From assembly GCF_001039475.1 (NCBI RefSeq), contig NZ_LELK01000004.1:1405086-1469085 (forward strand): a stretch of 64,000 nucleotides of DNA, in the 5' to 3' direction. The position numbers and the translations under genes are program-made. This document shows positions 39,730 to 48,013 of this stretch, in pieces. The notes beneath the pieces are model-generated. The model was not told where the DNA came from, made no database searches, and worked only from the letters and a program-made list of their open reading frames with translations. Position 1 is the first letter of the stretch. The number at the start of each line of letters is the position of its first letter. This DNA is from Guptibacillus hwajinpoensis. GTDB lineage: Bacteria > Bacillota > Bacilli > Bacillales > Guptibacillaceae.

Positions 39730-40404
39730 ATGGGCGTGAGATCGCGATATGGTGACCGTCATTCAAAGAGAAAACAAAATATAGTATTAAACAGTTTAAT
39801 TGGAATTGTGCTTGCGGTAATTCTAGTACTCGTTGCAAACATCTTCTTTTTTGGAGATAGTCCAGAGCAAACGGTAAGTCAAGATCAGCAAACAGCTCAA
39901 TCTGATACAAACGAAGAATCGAATAGTAGTGAAGATGCCGTTACTTCTGATGAAGCGGACTCAGAAGATTCAGAGTCGAATAACTCAAAATCAGCTGATC
40001 AAGATAGTACGGACGAAGAAAGTGCTGAAGAAGATAAGACTAAGGAAGAAAATAAAGACAAAGAAAAAGAAGACAAAGAAGATGAACAAGCTGAACAAAA
40101 GCCAGGCGAACCGAACCTTGAGGGTCCATGGGAACCTGTAGGTACTTCGCAGTCTAAAAGTGAAAACCATGCATCAAGTTACGATAAAGGTAGTGTAGAT
40201 TGGAATGAAAAGCTACGAGCAGTGGAGTCTGTAACTGGATTTCCTCCTGAAGATATGGTCGTTCATTGGTTAGGTGGAAATGGTGGTCCCCAAAAATCAA
40301 AAGCAACAGTAAGTCAAAAAGGGGTTAATGACACAAAATATTACGTAGAGCTTGAATGGGTAGACGAAAAGGGTTGGAAAGCAGTAAGTGCTACCAAGAA
40401 ATAA
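39730..40404 (+). CDS. yrrS: YrrS family protein (DUF1510), membrane anchored
   Basis: 224 aa protein with one N-terminal TM helix (about 19-42), a very acidic Ser/Glu/Asp/Lys-rich linker (about 50-135) and a compact C-terminal DUF1510 domain (YDKGSVDWNEKLRAVESVTG ... VHWLGGNGGPQKSKATV). It is probably extracytoplasmic. An in-frame GTG at 39736 has better spacing from GAGGAG and may be the true start. Partner gene of pbpI in bacilli. Confidence 0.8.
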   Translation: MGVRSRYGDRHSKRKQNIVLNSLIGIVLAVILVLVANIFFFGDSPEQTVSQDQQTAQSDTNEESNSSEDAVTSDEADSEDSESNNSKSADQDSTDEESAEEDKTKEENKDKEKEDKEDEQAEQKPGEPNLEGPWEPVGTSQSKSENHASSYDKGSVDWNEKLRAVESVTGFPPEDMVVHWLGGNGGPQKSKATVSQKGVNDTKYYVELEWVDEKGWKAVSATKK

Positions 40405-40411
40405 TAATAAA

Positions 40412-40452
40412 GAAGGCAAAATCCAGATATCTGGATTTTGCCTTCTTTTTTT
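40412..40452. terminator. Bidirectional terminator between yrrS and yrzA
   Basis: GAAGGCAAAATCCAG and its exact complement around a central ATAT, followed by seven T. Confidence 0.9.
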
Positions 40453-40657
40453 ACTTTGCCTTAAAATGAACAACTGCTGAATAGTAAGGGTGACCTGTTT
40501 TCTCGTGTGTAACAGAATGATGCTGAACATTGTGCACTTGAAGAAGTAAAGCACGATTGTTATCAATCTGTATTTGAATTTTCTTCTCAATTTCTTCAAG
40601 AGAAAAGCCTTCAAAAAATTCTACTTTATCATCGATACGTTCGAGTGAAAAACTCAT
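40451..40657 (-). CDS. yrzA: YrzA-like small protein (DUF2536)
   Basis: 68-residue protein, MSFSLERIDDKVEFFEGFSL then EEIEKKIQIQIDNNRALLLQ, ending in HPYYSAVVHFKAK. It matches the DUF2536 family, which lies in this position in B. subtilis. No known function. The start is ATG at 40657 with AGGAGG upstream; the upstream frame start is ignored. Confidence 0.75.
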   Translation of the reverse strand: MSFSLERIDDKVEFFEGFSLEEIEKKIQIQIDNNRALLLQVHNVQHHSVTHEKTGHPYYSAVVHFKAK

Positions 40658-40753
40658 TTTGTTGCCTCCTTCTAATCTATCCACGTAACAGTTTACACAT
40701 ATTTGTTAAAACAGACAAATTGATAATCGAAAAAGAATGTGATAAGTTAGAAC

Positions 40754-40789
40754 TATAATGCATATTATTCATACCTTAATAGTATGAAT
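40754..40789 (+). promoter_or_regulatory. -10 element and palindromic operator before yrrT
   Basis: TATAAT at 40754-40759, with no clear -35, is followed by the inverted repeat ATTCATAC-7-GTATGAAT (40767-40789), placed where a repressor would block the start. CymR controls the equivalent B. subtilis operon, so this is a candidate CymR site; the match to its consensus was not verified. Confidence 0.5.
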
Positions 40790-40816
40790 TAAAACAAAGA
40801 AAGCGATGTGAAAGTA

Positions 40817-41455
40817 ATGGGAAGAGAGTTTATTGATTTGTTTGAGCGCTGGGCTGATTCATACGATACGACAGTTTCAGGTCAGGATGAAGAATACCGA
40901 GATGTTTTTAAAGGGTATGATGGTATTCTGTCTGCAGTTGCTCAAACTTCCTCAGGTCATGTTCTTGAATTTGGAGTTGGAACTGGAAACTTAACTTCAT
41001 TATTACTTAAAAATGGGCTGACCGTAACAGGTGTGGAACCATCGAAAGCAATGAGGGAAAAAGCCAGTGAACGTTTACCATCATTAACAATTTACGATGG
41101 TGATTTTATGAACTTTCCAAAACTTTCTTCACCTGTTCAAACGATCGTGAGTACGTATGCATTTCATCACCTAACAGATGAAGAGAAAGATAAGGGCATT
41201 CACAAATATAGCCAACTGCTGGCTCAAAATGATAAAATTGTATTTGCGGACACAGTATTCCAAGATGAGAATGCTAAATTACAAATGCAACAACATGTGA
41301 AGGCAAAAGGTTATTTGAATTTACTTCAAGATCTACAAACTGAGTACTACACAACGATTCCAGTGCTAGAGGAATTGTTTCAAAAGCACGGGTTTCAAGT
41401 AACCTTCACTCAACTAAATGATTTTGTTTGGTTGATGGAGGCAGTCAAAATTTGA
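40817..41455 (+). CDS. yrrT: SAM-dependent methyltransferase YrrT
   Basis: Class I methyltransferase, 212 aa, first gene of the SAH-to-cysteine operon. SAM motif VLEFGVGTGNLTSLLL (about 50-65), VEPSKAMREKA, and post-I STYAFHHLTDEEK are visible; the N-terminus MGREFIDLFERWADSYD is YrrT-like. Substrate unknown. ATG 40817 is used to match that N-terminus; GTG 40808 is in frame. Next gene after 19 bases. Confidence 0.85.
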   Translation: MGREFIDLFERWADSYDTTVSGQDEEYRDVFKGYDGILSAVAQTSSGHVLEFGVGTGNLTSLLLKNGLTVTGVEPSKAMREKASERLPSLTIYDGDFMNFPKLSSPVQTIVSTYAFHHLTDEEKDKGIHKYSQLLAQNDKIVFADTVFQDENAKLQMQQHVKAKGYLNLLQDLQTEYYTTIPVLEELFQKHGFQVTFTQLNDFVWLMEAVKI

Positions 41456-41474
41456 ACAGGTAAAGGAGTACATT

Positions 41475-42179
41475 ATGAAGATCGGTATTATTGGAGCTAT
41501 GGAGGAAGAAGTTAGAATTTTGCGGGATCGCCTAGATGACCGCGAGGAACAAATTATCGCAGGATCAGAATTCACTACAGGTCGTATTGATGGGCAGGAT
41601 ATTGTTCTCCTTAAATCAGGGATTGGTAAAGTGAACGCTGCCATCGGAACAACACTCATGAATCAACTATTTAAACCAGATTATATTCTAAACACAGGAT
41701 CTGCAGGTGGATTTAATCCAAATCTTAAAGTAGGCGATATCGTCATTTCTAGTGAGGTTCGTTACCACGATGTAGATGCGACTATATTTGGTTACGAATA
41801 CGGCCAGGTTCCACAAATGCCGGCTCTTTACGAACCGGACACAATGCTTGTTGAAGCTGCTGAAAGAAGTGCAGAGAAAGTAACAGAGCATCAAGTGATT
41901 AAAGGGATGATCGCGACTGGCGATTCATTCATGAATGACGCAGATCGAGTAGATTATGTTAGGTCAAAACTTACGAATCTTGATGCTGCTGAAATGGAAG
42001 CTGGGGCTATTGCTCAGGTTTGCTATCAATTCGGCACTCCTTTTGTAATAATACGCTCTTTATCTGACATAGCTGGTAAGGAATCTAACATCTCATTTGA
42101 AGAGTTTCTAGACACAGCTTCCATTAATTCAGCAAATCTTATCTTAAATCTAGTGGAGGAGTTGAGAAAGAATGGCTAA
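41475..42179 (+). CDS. mtnN: 5'-methylthioadenosine/S-adenosylhomocysteine nucleosidase
   Basis: Hydrolyses MTA and SAH (SAH to adenine plus S-ribosylhomocysteine). 234 aa. Family signatures: [40 protein letters not shown] and the substrate loop ATGDSFMND with [15 protein letters not shown]; the catalytic Asp is in [10 protein letters not shown]. It feeds LuxS directly; the genes overlap by eight bases. Confidence 0.95.
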   Translation: MKIGIIGAMEEEVRILRDRLDDREEQIIAGSEFTTGRIDGQDIVLLKSGIGKVNAAIGTTLMNQLFKPDYILNTGSAGGFNPNLKVGDIVISSEVRYHDVDATIFGYEYGQVPQMPALYEPDTMLVEAAERSAEKVTEHQVIKGMIATGDSFMNDADRVDYVRSKLTNLDAAEMEAGAIAQVCYQFGTPFVIIRSLSDIAGKESNISFEEFLDTASINSANLILNLVEELRKNG

Positions 42180-42639
42180 AAAAATGAACGTAGAAAGTTT
42201 TAATCTAGATCACACAAAAGTTGCTGCCCCTTATGTACGTCTTGTAGGTGTTACAAAAGGTCCTAATGGTGATGAAATTTATAAGTATGATATTCGCTTT
42301 AAACAACCAAACAAAGCACATATGGAAATGGCCGGACTCCACTCCATTGAACATCTAATGGCAGAGAACATTCGTAATCATATGGAAAACGTAGTGGATA
42401 TTGGTCCTATGGGTTGTCAGACTGGTTTCTACTTAGCCGTATTAAATCATTCTAACTACGATGAAATTCTAGAAGTACTAGAGAAAACGCTTCAAGACGT
42501 TCTTAACGCAGATGAAGTCCCTGCATGCAACGAAGTACAGTGCGGATGGGCTGCAAATCATAGTTTAGAAGGAGCAAAAGAAATTGCAGACGAGATGCTC
42601 TCATATCGTGATGAATGGCATATCGTCTTCGCTGAATAG
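42172..42639 (+). CDS. luxS: S-ribosylhomocysteine lyase LuxS
   Basis: Metalloenzyme splitting S-ribosylhomocysteine into homocysteine and DPD, the AI-2 precursor. 155 aa. Metal ligands are seen as H57 and H61 in [11 protein letters not shown] and C124 in [10 protein letters not shown]; the catalytic Cys is in MGCQTGF (C82). In B. subtilis luxS lies elsewhere; here it is inside the operon between mtnN and mccA, adding the missing homocysteine-forming step. Confidence 0.96.
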   Translation: MAKKMNVESFNLDHTKVAAPYVRLVGVTKGPNGDEIYKYDIRFKQPNKAHMEMAGLHSIEHLMAENIRNHMENVVDIGPMGCQTGFYLAVLNHSNYDEILEVLEKTLQDVLNADEVPACNEVQCGWAANHSLEGAKEIADEMLSYRDEWHIVFAE

Positions 42640-42653
42640 GAAGGTCATACTCA

Positions 42654-43577
42654 ATGGAAATCTATAATAATGTGCACGAGCTCGTCGGCCGTACTCCGGT
42701 AATCGAGCTCCATCATTTTGATTTACCTGAGGGGGTTCGGCTATTCGCGAAGCTTGAGTTCTATAACCCGGGAGGTAGTATTAAAGACCGCTTAGGTCAA
42801 GAATTACTGCAGGATGCGATTGATTGTAATCGAATAGCACCGGGTGGAACATTCATTGAACCAACTGCAGGAAATACTGGTATCGGCTTAGCCCTCGCGG
42901 CAGTAAATCGAGGGTACAAAGTGATGTTCGTCGTTCCTGAGAAGTTCAGTATGGAGAAACAGGATTTAATGAGAGCCCTAGGTGCACAAATTGTTAATAC
43001 GCCTACTGAACTTGGAATGAAAGGTGCAATTGCGAAGGCTAAAGAGCTTCATCATGGTCTGCCAAATTCCTACATGCCACAGCAATTTGGTAATCCTGCA
43101 AATCCTCTTACCTATTACAAAACACTTGGTCCAGAGCTTTTCAATCAATTGGACGGTGAATTAAATGTTTTCGTAGCTGGTGCAGGGACAGGTGGCACTT
43201 TCATGGGGACTGCGCGGTATTTGAAAGAACAAAATGAGGATATCCGGACTGTTATTGTTGAACCTGAAGGATCCATCCTTAACGGGGGAGAATCTTGTCC
43301 ACACAAAACAGAAGGGATTGGGATGGAATTTCTACCTGACTACATGGATGATGCTTATTTTGATGGAATTCATACAGTAACAGATGAGGTGGCTTTTAGA
43401 AGGGTAAAGGAACTTGCTGAGAAGGAAGGACTTCTAGTGGGAAGCTCTTCAGGTGCGGCACTTGAAGCTGCACTAATTGAAGCGAGGCAAGCCAAACCTG
43501 GCACAAATATAGCAACCATATTTCCAGATAGTAGTGAAAGATACTTAAGTAAGAAGATTTATCAGGGAGGCATTTAA
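42654..43577 (+). CDS. mccA: O-acetylserine-dependent cystathionine beta-synthase MccA (YrhA)
   Basis: PLP fold-type II enzyme, 307 aa, which in B. subtilis joins homocysteine and O-acetylserine to cystathionine. PLP lysine in NPGGSIKDRLG (about 39-49), phosphate loop AGAGTGGTFMG, substrate loop EPTAGNTGIGLA. Distinguished from CysK by context with mccB and by the MEKQDLMRALGAQIV region. AGGAAGG precedes the ATG. Confidence 0.88.
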   Translation: MEIYNNVHELVGRTPVIELHHFDLPEGVRLFAKLEFYNPGGSIKDRLGQELLQDAIDCNRIAPGGTFIEPTAGNTGIGLALAAVNRGYKVMFVVPEKFSMEKQDLMRALGAQIVNTPTELGMKGAIAKAKELHHGLPNSYMPQQFGNPANPLTYYKTLGPELFNQLDGELNVFVAGAGTGGTFMGTARYLKEQNEDIRTVIVEPEGSILNGGESCPHKTEGIGMEFLPDYMDDAYFDGIHTVTDEVAFRRVKELAEKEGLLVGSSSGAALEAALIEARQAKPGTNIATIFPDSSERYLSKKIYQGGI

Positions 43578-43580
43578 GCA

Positions 43581-44714
43581 ATGAAGCCAAAGACAAAGCT
43601 AATTCACGGAGGTATTACCGGAGACCCACATACAGGCGCGGTATCGGTTCCTATTTACCAAGTTAGCACATATAAACAAGAAGCTGTTGGGAAGTTCAAC
43701 GGTTATGAGTATTCACGTACTGGTAATCCGACACGAAATGCACTTGAGGAGCTAATTAAGGACCTTGAGAATGGTGTTGCAGGCTTTGCGTTTGGTTCAG
43801 GCATGGCCGCTATCTCTTCAGTTATGATGCTATTTAAATCAGGCGATCATGTAGTTATGACTGATGATGTATATGGTGGAACATATCGTGTTATGACGAA
43901 GGTGTTAAATCGTCTTGGGATTGAATCGACATTTGTAGACACAACAGATCTTAATGTTGTAAAAGAAGCGATTCAAGAAAATACAAAAGCTATCTATGTT
44001 GAAACACCAACGAATCCTTTGCTGAAAGTAACCGATATTCAAGCGATTTCTAACCTTGCTAAAGAGAACAATCTCTTATCGATCGTTGATAATACATTTA
44101 ACACACCATATTGGCAAAACCCGATCGATCATGGCGCTGACATTGTACTTCATTCAGCGACCAAATATCTAGGTGGGCATAGTGATGTAGTTGCTGGTCT
44201 TGTTGTCGTCAATTCAAAAGAGCTTGCAGAAGAAGTTCATTTTGTGCAAAACTCTGCTGGCGCGATTCTAGGGCCACAAGACTCATGGTTACTCATTCGA
44301 GGTTTGAAAACGCTTGGTGTCCGTATGGAAGAGCATGAGAAGAACACTGCAAAAATCGTGAAGTTCTTAAGTACTCATCCAGCTGTAGAAAAAATTTATT
44401 ATCCTGGTTTAAGTACTCATCCAGGTAATGATATTTCGGTGAATCAGTCTAGAGGCTTTGGTGGTATGGTATCATTCGATATCGGCAGTGCTGAAAAAGC
44501 AGATGACCTGTTAAGCAAAGTGAAGTATTTCACTCTTGCTGAAAGCTTAGGCGCGGTTGAAAGCTTGATTTCAGTACCAGCAAGAATGACTCACGCTTCT
44601 ATTCCAAAGGATCGCCGAGAGGAGCTTGGTATTACAGAAGGGCTCGTTCGTATTTCTGTAGGACTTGAAGATGCAGATGATCTTATTGAGGATTTATCAA
44701 AAGCTTTAGGATAG
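43581..44714 (+). CDS. mccB: Cystathionine gamma-lyase / homocysteine gamma-lyase MccB (YrhB)
   Basis: Cys/Met metabolism PLP enzyme, 377 aa, releasing cysteine from cystathionine. PLP lysine in VLHSATKYLGGHSDV (about residue 196), active site YEYSRTGNPTRNALE near 45 and the C-terminal ESLGAVESLISVPARMTHAS. It starts four bases after mccA. The reading ends at 44714, immediately before repeat R3. Confidence 0.92.
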   Translation: MKPKTKLIHGGITGDPHTGAVSVPIYQVSTYKQEAVGKFNGYEYSRTGNPTRNALEELIKDLENGVAGFAFGSGMAAISSVMMLFKSGDHVVMTDDVYGGTYRVMTKVLNRLGIESTFVDTTDLNVVKEAIQENTKAIYVETPTNPLLKVTDIQAISNLAKENNLLSIVDNTFNTPYWQNPIDHGADIVLHSATKYLGGHSDVVAGLVVVNSKELAEEVHFVQNSAGAILGPQDSWLLIRGLKTLGVRMEEHEKNTAKIVKFLSTHPAVEKIYYPGLSTHPGNDISVNQSRGFGGMVSFDIGSAEKADDLLSKVKYFTLAESLGAVESLISVPARMTHASIPKDRREELGITEGLVRISVGLEDADDLIEDLSKALG

Positions 44715-44718
44715 TAGA

Positions 44719-44881
44719 TAGCGGGGCGGAACGCTTGAGCCTCCTCGTCGCTAACGCTTCTGTGGGGTCTCACCGGTCCCGCTAGTCCCGCAGGAGTCGA
44801 GCATCCTTCCGCTCCAATTAGATAAGTGTGGTTTTTTACTCAATAATTATTTCAAAGCACACAATCTATTAGAAAAGAGCC
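44719..44881. repeat. Dispersed element, copy R3, left end missing
   Basis: Contains the right part of the GC-rich core (GAGCCTCCTCGTCGCTAACG, then CTCACCGGTCCCGCTAGTCC), CGAGCATCCTTCCGCTCC and the right terminus ending AGAAAAGAGCC. The left terminus and first GGATGCTCG are absent. Inserted just after mccB. Confidence 0.7.
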
Positions 44882-44981
44882 TTTATCAAAAACATAGGCG
44901 TGTCCATCAACTGGTAAGAGTTACATCTCTCCATGCATCCTTTCATATGATAGAATAAGAGGTAGGAGAGGTGAGCGCGTT

Positions 44982-45215
44982 ATGAAGCAACTTCATGAAA
45001 AAATGACAGATTATAAACGTTTCGCGTTTGTTTTGCTTAGTTTAAGTGTTTTCTTATACATTGGGTCTTTTCTTCCAGTTGAAGGGAAGTCAGACGGTGG
45101 AACGCTCATTTTGACTGGTGGAGGCTTTCTTCTAGTAGGTATTGCACTATTTTTCTATTCACGTGCAATAGCCATTCAGAGAAAATTAAATGAACATGAA
45201 GATATAAGTAAATAA
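44982..45215 (+). CDS. yrhC: YrhC-like small membrane protein
   Basis: 77-residue protein with two TM helices (about 13-31 and 40-63) separated by VEGKSDGGTL, and a short charged C-terminus. YrhC follows mccB in B. subtilis and is of unknown function. Here R3 separates it from mccB. AGGAGAGGTGAG lies before the ATG. Confidence 0.7.
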   Translation: MKQLHEKMTDYKRFAFVLLSLSVFLYIGSFLPVEGKSDGGTLILTGGGFLLVGIALFFYSRAIAIQRKLNEHEDISK

Positions 45216-45225
45216 GTTAGTTATA

Positions 45226-45255
45226 AAGAGCCACTTCCATTAGGAAGTGGCTCTT
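45226..45255. terminator. Terminator between yrhC and motor genes
   Basis: AAGAGCCACTTCC/GGAAGTGGCTCTT 13-base stem with a short loop, between convergent genes; the T-run is short. Confidence 0.7.
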
Positions 45256-45288
45256 ATTGTATGGTAATCATGAGATAAGTGTATGTGT

Positions 45289-45978
45289 TTAATACGTCAT
45301 GATTTCTTTTAGACGTCCTTGCCACTTTTCATCGTCGAGAATAATTTGAAAAGAGATGCGTCGATTTTTCTTATAAGCTTCATTTGTATTTTCAGCAATA
45401 ACAGGCTTATATTCAGAATAACCTGTTGCGGCGAGGTACTTTGCATAATCAGGTGTTGAAAGTCGCGGATTTGCTTTCATTAATTCTTTTACAACCGCAA
45501 CGGAACGGTCCGCTGAAAGTGTCCAATTATCATAAGGGACTTTATCTGTATGACCTTCAATTAGAATGATATATAGATATTGGCTAATGTCTTTTTCATC
45601 TATTAAATTGGCAAATACATCTGCTAAGTCGTTAAGTACTTTTTTGCCTTCTGGACTAATTTCAGCACTACCAGTATCGAATAAAATATCTCCCTCAACA
45701 GATATCGTATTATTGGGACCACGAACAACTTGATCTTTCCCTACATTTTCCTCAAGCTGGTTTTCTATTAAATCACTAATATGTTTTTTAACATCCGCGA
45801 CTTTTGCGAGTTCTTGCTTCATTACCGTTTGATCATAAGCGTCATAAATCATCTGAACAAAAGCAATGATGGCAATGAAAAGCATAACAAGAACGATCAT
45901 TGCCATCATATCAGCGAAACTTGGCCAATAATGCTCTTCATCACTTTGTATCTGAAATCTTCTCTTTCTATTCTTCAT
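45289..45978 (-). CDS. MotB/ZorB-like OmpA-domain stator protein
   Basis: 229 aa membrane protein. One N-terminal TM helix (about 21-45), preceded by charged residues, carries PSFADMMAMIVLV with an Asp at residue 23, the position of the proton-carrying Asp in MotB/ZorB-type stators. The C-terminal OmpA peptidoglycan-binding domain has ILFDTGSAEISPEGKKVL, EGHTDKVPYDNWTLSADRS (about 141-160) and NRRISFQI. It overlaps its upstream partner by four bases. It is not a flagellar MotB by context: no motility genes are nearby. Similarity to ZorB of Zorya defence systems is by architecture, and no effector gene accompanies it. Confidence 0.75.
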   Translation of the reverse strand: MKNRKRRFQIQSDEEHYWPSFADMMAMIVLVMLFIAIIAFVQMIYDAYDQTVMKQELAKVADVKKHISDLIENQLEENVGKDQVVRGPNNTISVEGDILFDTGSAEISPEGKKVLNDLADVFANLIDEKDISQYLYIILIEGHTDKVPYDNWTLSADRSVAVVKELMKANPRLSTPDYAKYLAATGYSEYKPVIAENTNEAYKKNRRISFQIILDDEKWQGRLKEIMTY

Positions 45979-47504
45979 CGGTTATCACTGATTATTCGAG
46001 ATGGCATAGGCTGAGTTGGTGATTGTCTTCTTACTTGTTCCTCATACAGCCGAAGTTGAAGCTGATAGGATTCAGAGAGTTGATGTTGAATATCTTTTAG
46101 TTCGCGAGCAAGGCCCTGATACAGGGAGTCTAGACTGTTCGATAGCGACCTCATCTCGTGCTGAAGAGGCTGATCACGTTCCATTTTATGAATAATAGGT
46201 TCAAGAGCTTCACGTTTGATCTTATCAAGCGATGTATACCATGCTTTCTCTAGTTGGGAAACGGACTCTGCAAAATCCTGCGACGCTCTTCCATATTGAT
46301 TCTGTTTATCTTGATAACGATAATACCATTCATCCTGCATTTGGTGAACGCGACGTTCAAGTTCTTCTTGTGAACCCTGATACCGCTGCATTTGTTCATC
46401 AAGTCCTCTTAAATAATTCTGACCTGTTTCCTCCGCCTTTTTCTGCGTTTCTTTTATTAGCTGATCAGAACGTTGCACAAGCTGTTCGAACTTGCGTTGT
46501 CCAGTCTCATGATGCCTTGATAGCGCTTGAAGCTGATTCTCTAGCGTTTTCAGTTTGTTTCCTAGCTCAAGAATACCATTAGTAGCTTTTTCTTGTACGC
46601 CGTCTAATTGGGTAAAAGATTCTTGAAGCTTGATACTAAAAGTTTCGAGTGTAGAAGTGCTATTCGAAAATTGTTCTGTATAGGTTCGTTGAGAAGTTAA
46701 AATCGCTTGAACTTCCTTCATAGCTTGATCCAACCCAGAAGTGAAGTGAACCATACTAGAGGAGAAATCACCAAGTGTTTCTTGAAAACTATCTTGAATT
46801 CGCCCTGCTAAACGGTCTAAGATACGCTCCATTTCGTCATGAGGCTTTTCTTGAGATAGACTTGCATTCAGGTTGTGATCAAGAAGAGATTCACAGTCTG
46901 ATATAATTTTTTCTAAATAATAAGCAGTTGTTCGCCCTCCAGTTAAGACACCATTCTGGATCAGTGTTAGAAAGAGTGCATTCCCAATTCCTGCGATACT
47001 TGTAATGAACGCTACACTCATTCCTTGAAACGGACTAGAGATAGCTTCTATCACAGAAGCGAGGTTCAAATTCGCATCATCAGGTCTTTGGGACAAAAAC
47101 ATGAGCGTCTCTTGCATAGAGGAAATCGCCATCGTTAACCCAATGAACGTACCAAGTATTCCGATAATGATGGAGGTAGGTGGAAGTTGTTGCATAAATC
47201 TCATGACACCACCAGCTGGTACACGAACAAAGCCAAAGAGTGGAACGGATTCTTTGAAGAAATGTTTTTCAATAAGTGCCTGCGTGTTTACTTGAGAAAC
47301 GCCAGCAAGGTGATAAGTTTTGTATTCTTTCATGACATTCTGAATCCAAGGAGCAGTATAAGAATTTGATTCACTTTGTTGTTCGGCATTTTCAATATCT
47401 CTTAGCCATTGTTTCATTTGCAAGCTAATCTGAATGGTAGCTGTAACACCCAAAATAGCAAGAAAACCAATGATAAAAAGCACGATTGTCGTAACATTGA
47501 GCAT
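45975..47504 (-). CDS. MotA/TolQ/ExbB-type channel with long coiled-coil tail (ZorA-like)
   Basis: 509 aa membrane protein. TM1 (about 5-27), TM2 (about 108-128, PPTSIIIGILGTFIGLTMA) and TM3 (about 161-184, GMSVAFITSIAGIGNALFL) form a MotA/ExbB-like core with the typical G-TFIGL and proximal-to-TM3 S-PFQGM pattern. Residues about 210-495 are predicted coiled coil, rich in Gln/Glu, forming a long cytoplasmic tail as in ZorA. GGAGGTGAG precedes the ATG at 47504. It is transcribed away from the small-ORF array. Function unknown; likely an ion-driven motor with the next gene. Confidence 0.75.
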   Translation of the reverse strand: MLNVTTIVLFIIGFLAILGVTATIQISLQMKQWLRDIENAEQQSESNSYTAPWIQNVMKEYKTYHLAGVSQVNTQALIEKHFFKESVPLFGFVRVPAGGVMRFMQQLPPTSIIIGILGTFIGLTMAISSMQETLMFLSQRPDDANLNLASVIEAISSPFQGMSVAFITSIAGIGNALFLTLIQNGVLTGGRTTAYYLEKIISDCESLLDHNLNASLSQEKPHDEMERILDRLAGRIQDSFQETLGDFSSSMVHFTSGLDQAMKEVQAILTSQRTYTEQFSNSTSTLETFSIKLQESFTQLDGVQEKATNGILELGNKLKTLENQLQALSRHHETGQRKFEQLVQRSDQLIKETQKKAEETGQNYLRGLDEQMQRYQGSQEELERRVHQMQDEWYYRYQDKQNQYGRASQDFAESVSQLEKAWYTSLDKIKREALEPIIHKMERDQPLQHEMRSLSNSLDSLYQGLARELKDIQHQLSESYQLQLRLYEEQVRRQSPTQPMPSRIISDNR

Positions 47505-47650
47505 GTTCTCACCTCCGCTTTGTATATATGTATGTCCTACATGACAGAACTTTCTTCCTTTCTTGTGAAGTGCTGATAGAAGGTGAGGGTGTAAATAATT
47601 GTCGAAAAAGATAGTATTAATAAAATATTTGATTAATTTAGTAAAAAAGG

Positions 47651-47679
47651 TTTACAAAGGAAATGGAGATGGATATACT
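47651..47679 (+). promoter_or_regulatory. Promoter of the small-ORF array
   Basis: TTTACA (47651-47656), 17-base spacer, TATACT (47674-47679), about 40 bases before the first small gene. Confidence 0.65.
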
Positions 47680-47708
47680 TACCTATGAAAACAATATGAA
47701 AAAAGGAG

Positions 47709-47782
47709 GTCGAACAGAATGGTGAACATTTCAATGGATTTAACTACTGTTGCTACAACTAAATATGTCTACTCTGTTCGAC
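47709..47782 (+). promoter_or_regulatory. Long-range hairpin enclosing the first small ORF's start
   Basis: GTCGAACAGA (47709-47718) is the exact reverse complement of TCTGTTCGAC (47773-47782). The 5' arm sits between the ribosome site AGGAGG and the ATG at 47719, so pairing would hide the start site. Confidence 0.55.
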
Positions 47783-47796
47783 TCGGTCCTCTATAA
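47719..47796 (+). CDS. 25-residue leader-like peptide
   Basis: ATG 47719 follows AAAAGGAGG. It reads MVNISMDLTTVATTKYVYSV and five further residues. Its stop lies in the loop of a small hairpin (CCTCT-ATA-AGAGG at 47788-47800) that is followed by a T-run. It could be a regulatory leader peptide; expression is not proven. Confidence 0.5.
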   Translation: MVNISMDLTTVATTKYVYSVRLGPL

Positions 47797-47813
47797 GAGG
47801 GTATCCTTTTTTA
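47788..47813 (+). terminator. Small hairpin with T-run, possible attenuator
   Basis: CCTCT/AGAGG hairpin followed by GTATCCTTTTTT, overlapping the end of the 25-residue ORF. Confidence 0.5.
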
Positions 47814-47828
47814 CTAACGGATTGAAAA

Positions 47829-47897
47829 GCCGCAGGTCGACGCCTGCGGTATTTCTATGCTTTTTTTGCCGCAGGAACATGTCCTGTGGCTTTTTGT
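47829..47897 (+). terminator. Two hairpins in tandem within the small-ORF leader
   Basis: CCGCAGG/CCTGCGG hairpin, then GCCGCAGGA/TCCTGTGGC hairpin followed by TTTTTG; the 5' sequences GCCGCAGG are repeated, so alternative pairings are possible. Confidence 0.6.
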
Positions 47898-47923
47898 ATC
47901 CAAATTTTGAGAGGAGGAAAAGA

Positions 47924-47983
47924 AATGAGCATTGGAAAAACAAGTGTTGGAAAGCAATATCAGAGGAGAAAATGGGTCCCCTG
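47924..47983 (+). CDS. 19-residue basic peptide
   Basis: ATG 47924 with GAGAGGAGG upstream. The 19-residue product, MSIGKTSVGKQYQRRKWVP, is strongly basic. Second of six short frames in a row, each with its own strong ribosome site. Confidence 0.45.
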
Positions 47984-48013
47984 AAATAATAGAAAAGAAG
48001 GGAGGTCGTTAAC

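Noticed and set aside
46232-46582. Plus-strand frame of 116 residues inside the ZorA-like gene
   Set aside because: Antisense to a coiled-coil coding region with low-complexity bias; no ribosome site.
45289-47504. Complete Zorya defence system
   Set aside because: Only the A and B type subunits are present. The flanking genes (yrhC, small ORFs, nadE) are not effectors, so only an orphan motor pair is claimed.
45289-47504. Flagellar MotA/MotB
   Set aside because: The A subunit has a coiled-coil tail of nearly 300 residues and only three TM helices, and no motility genes are nearby.
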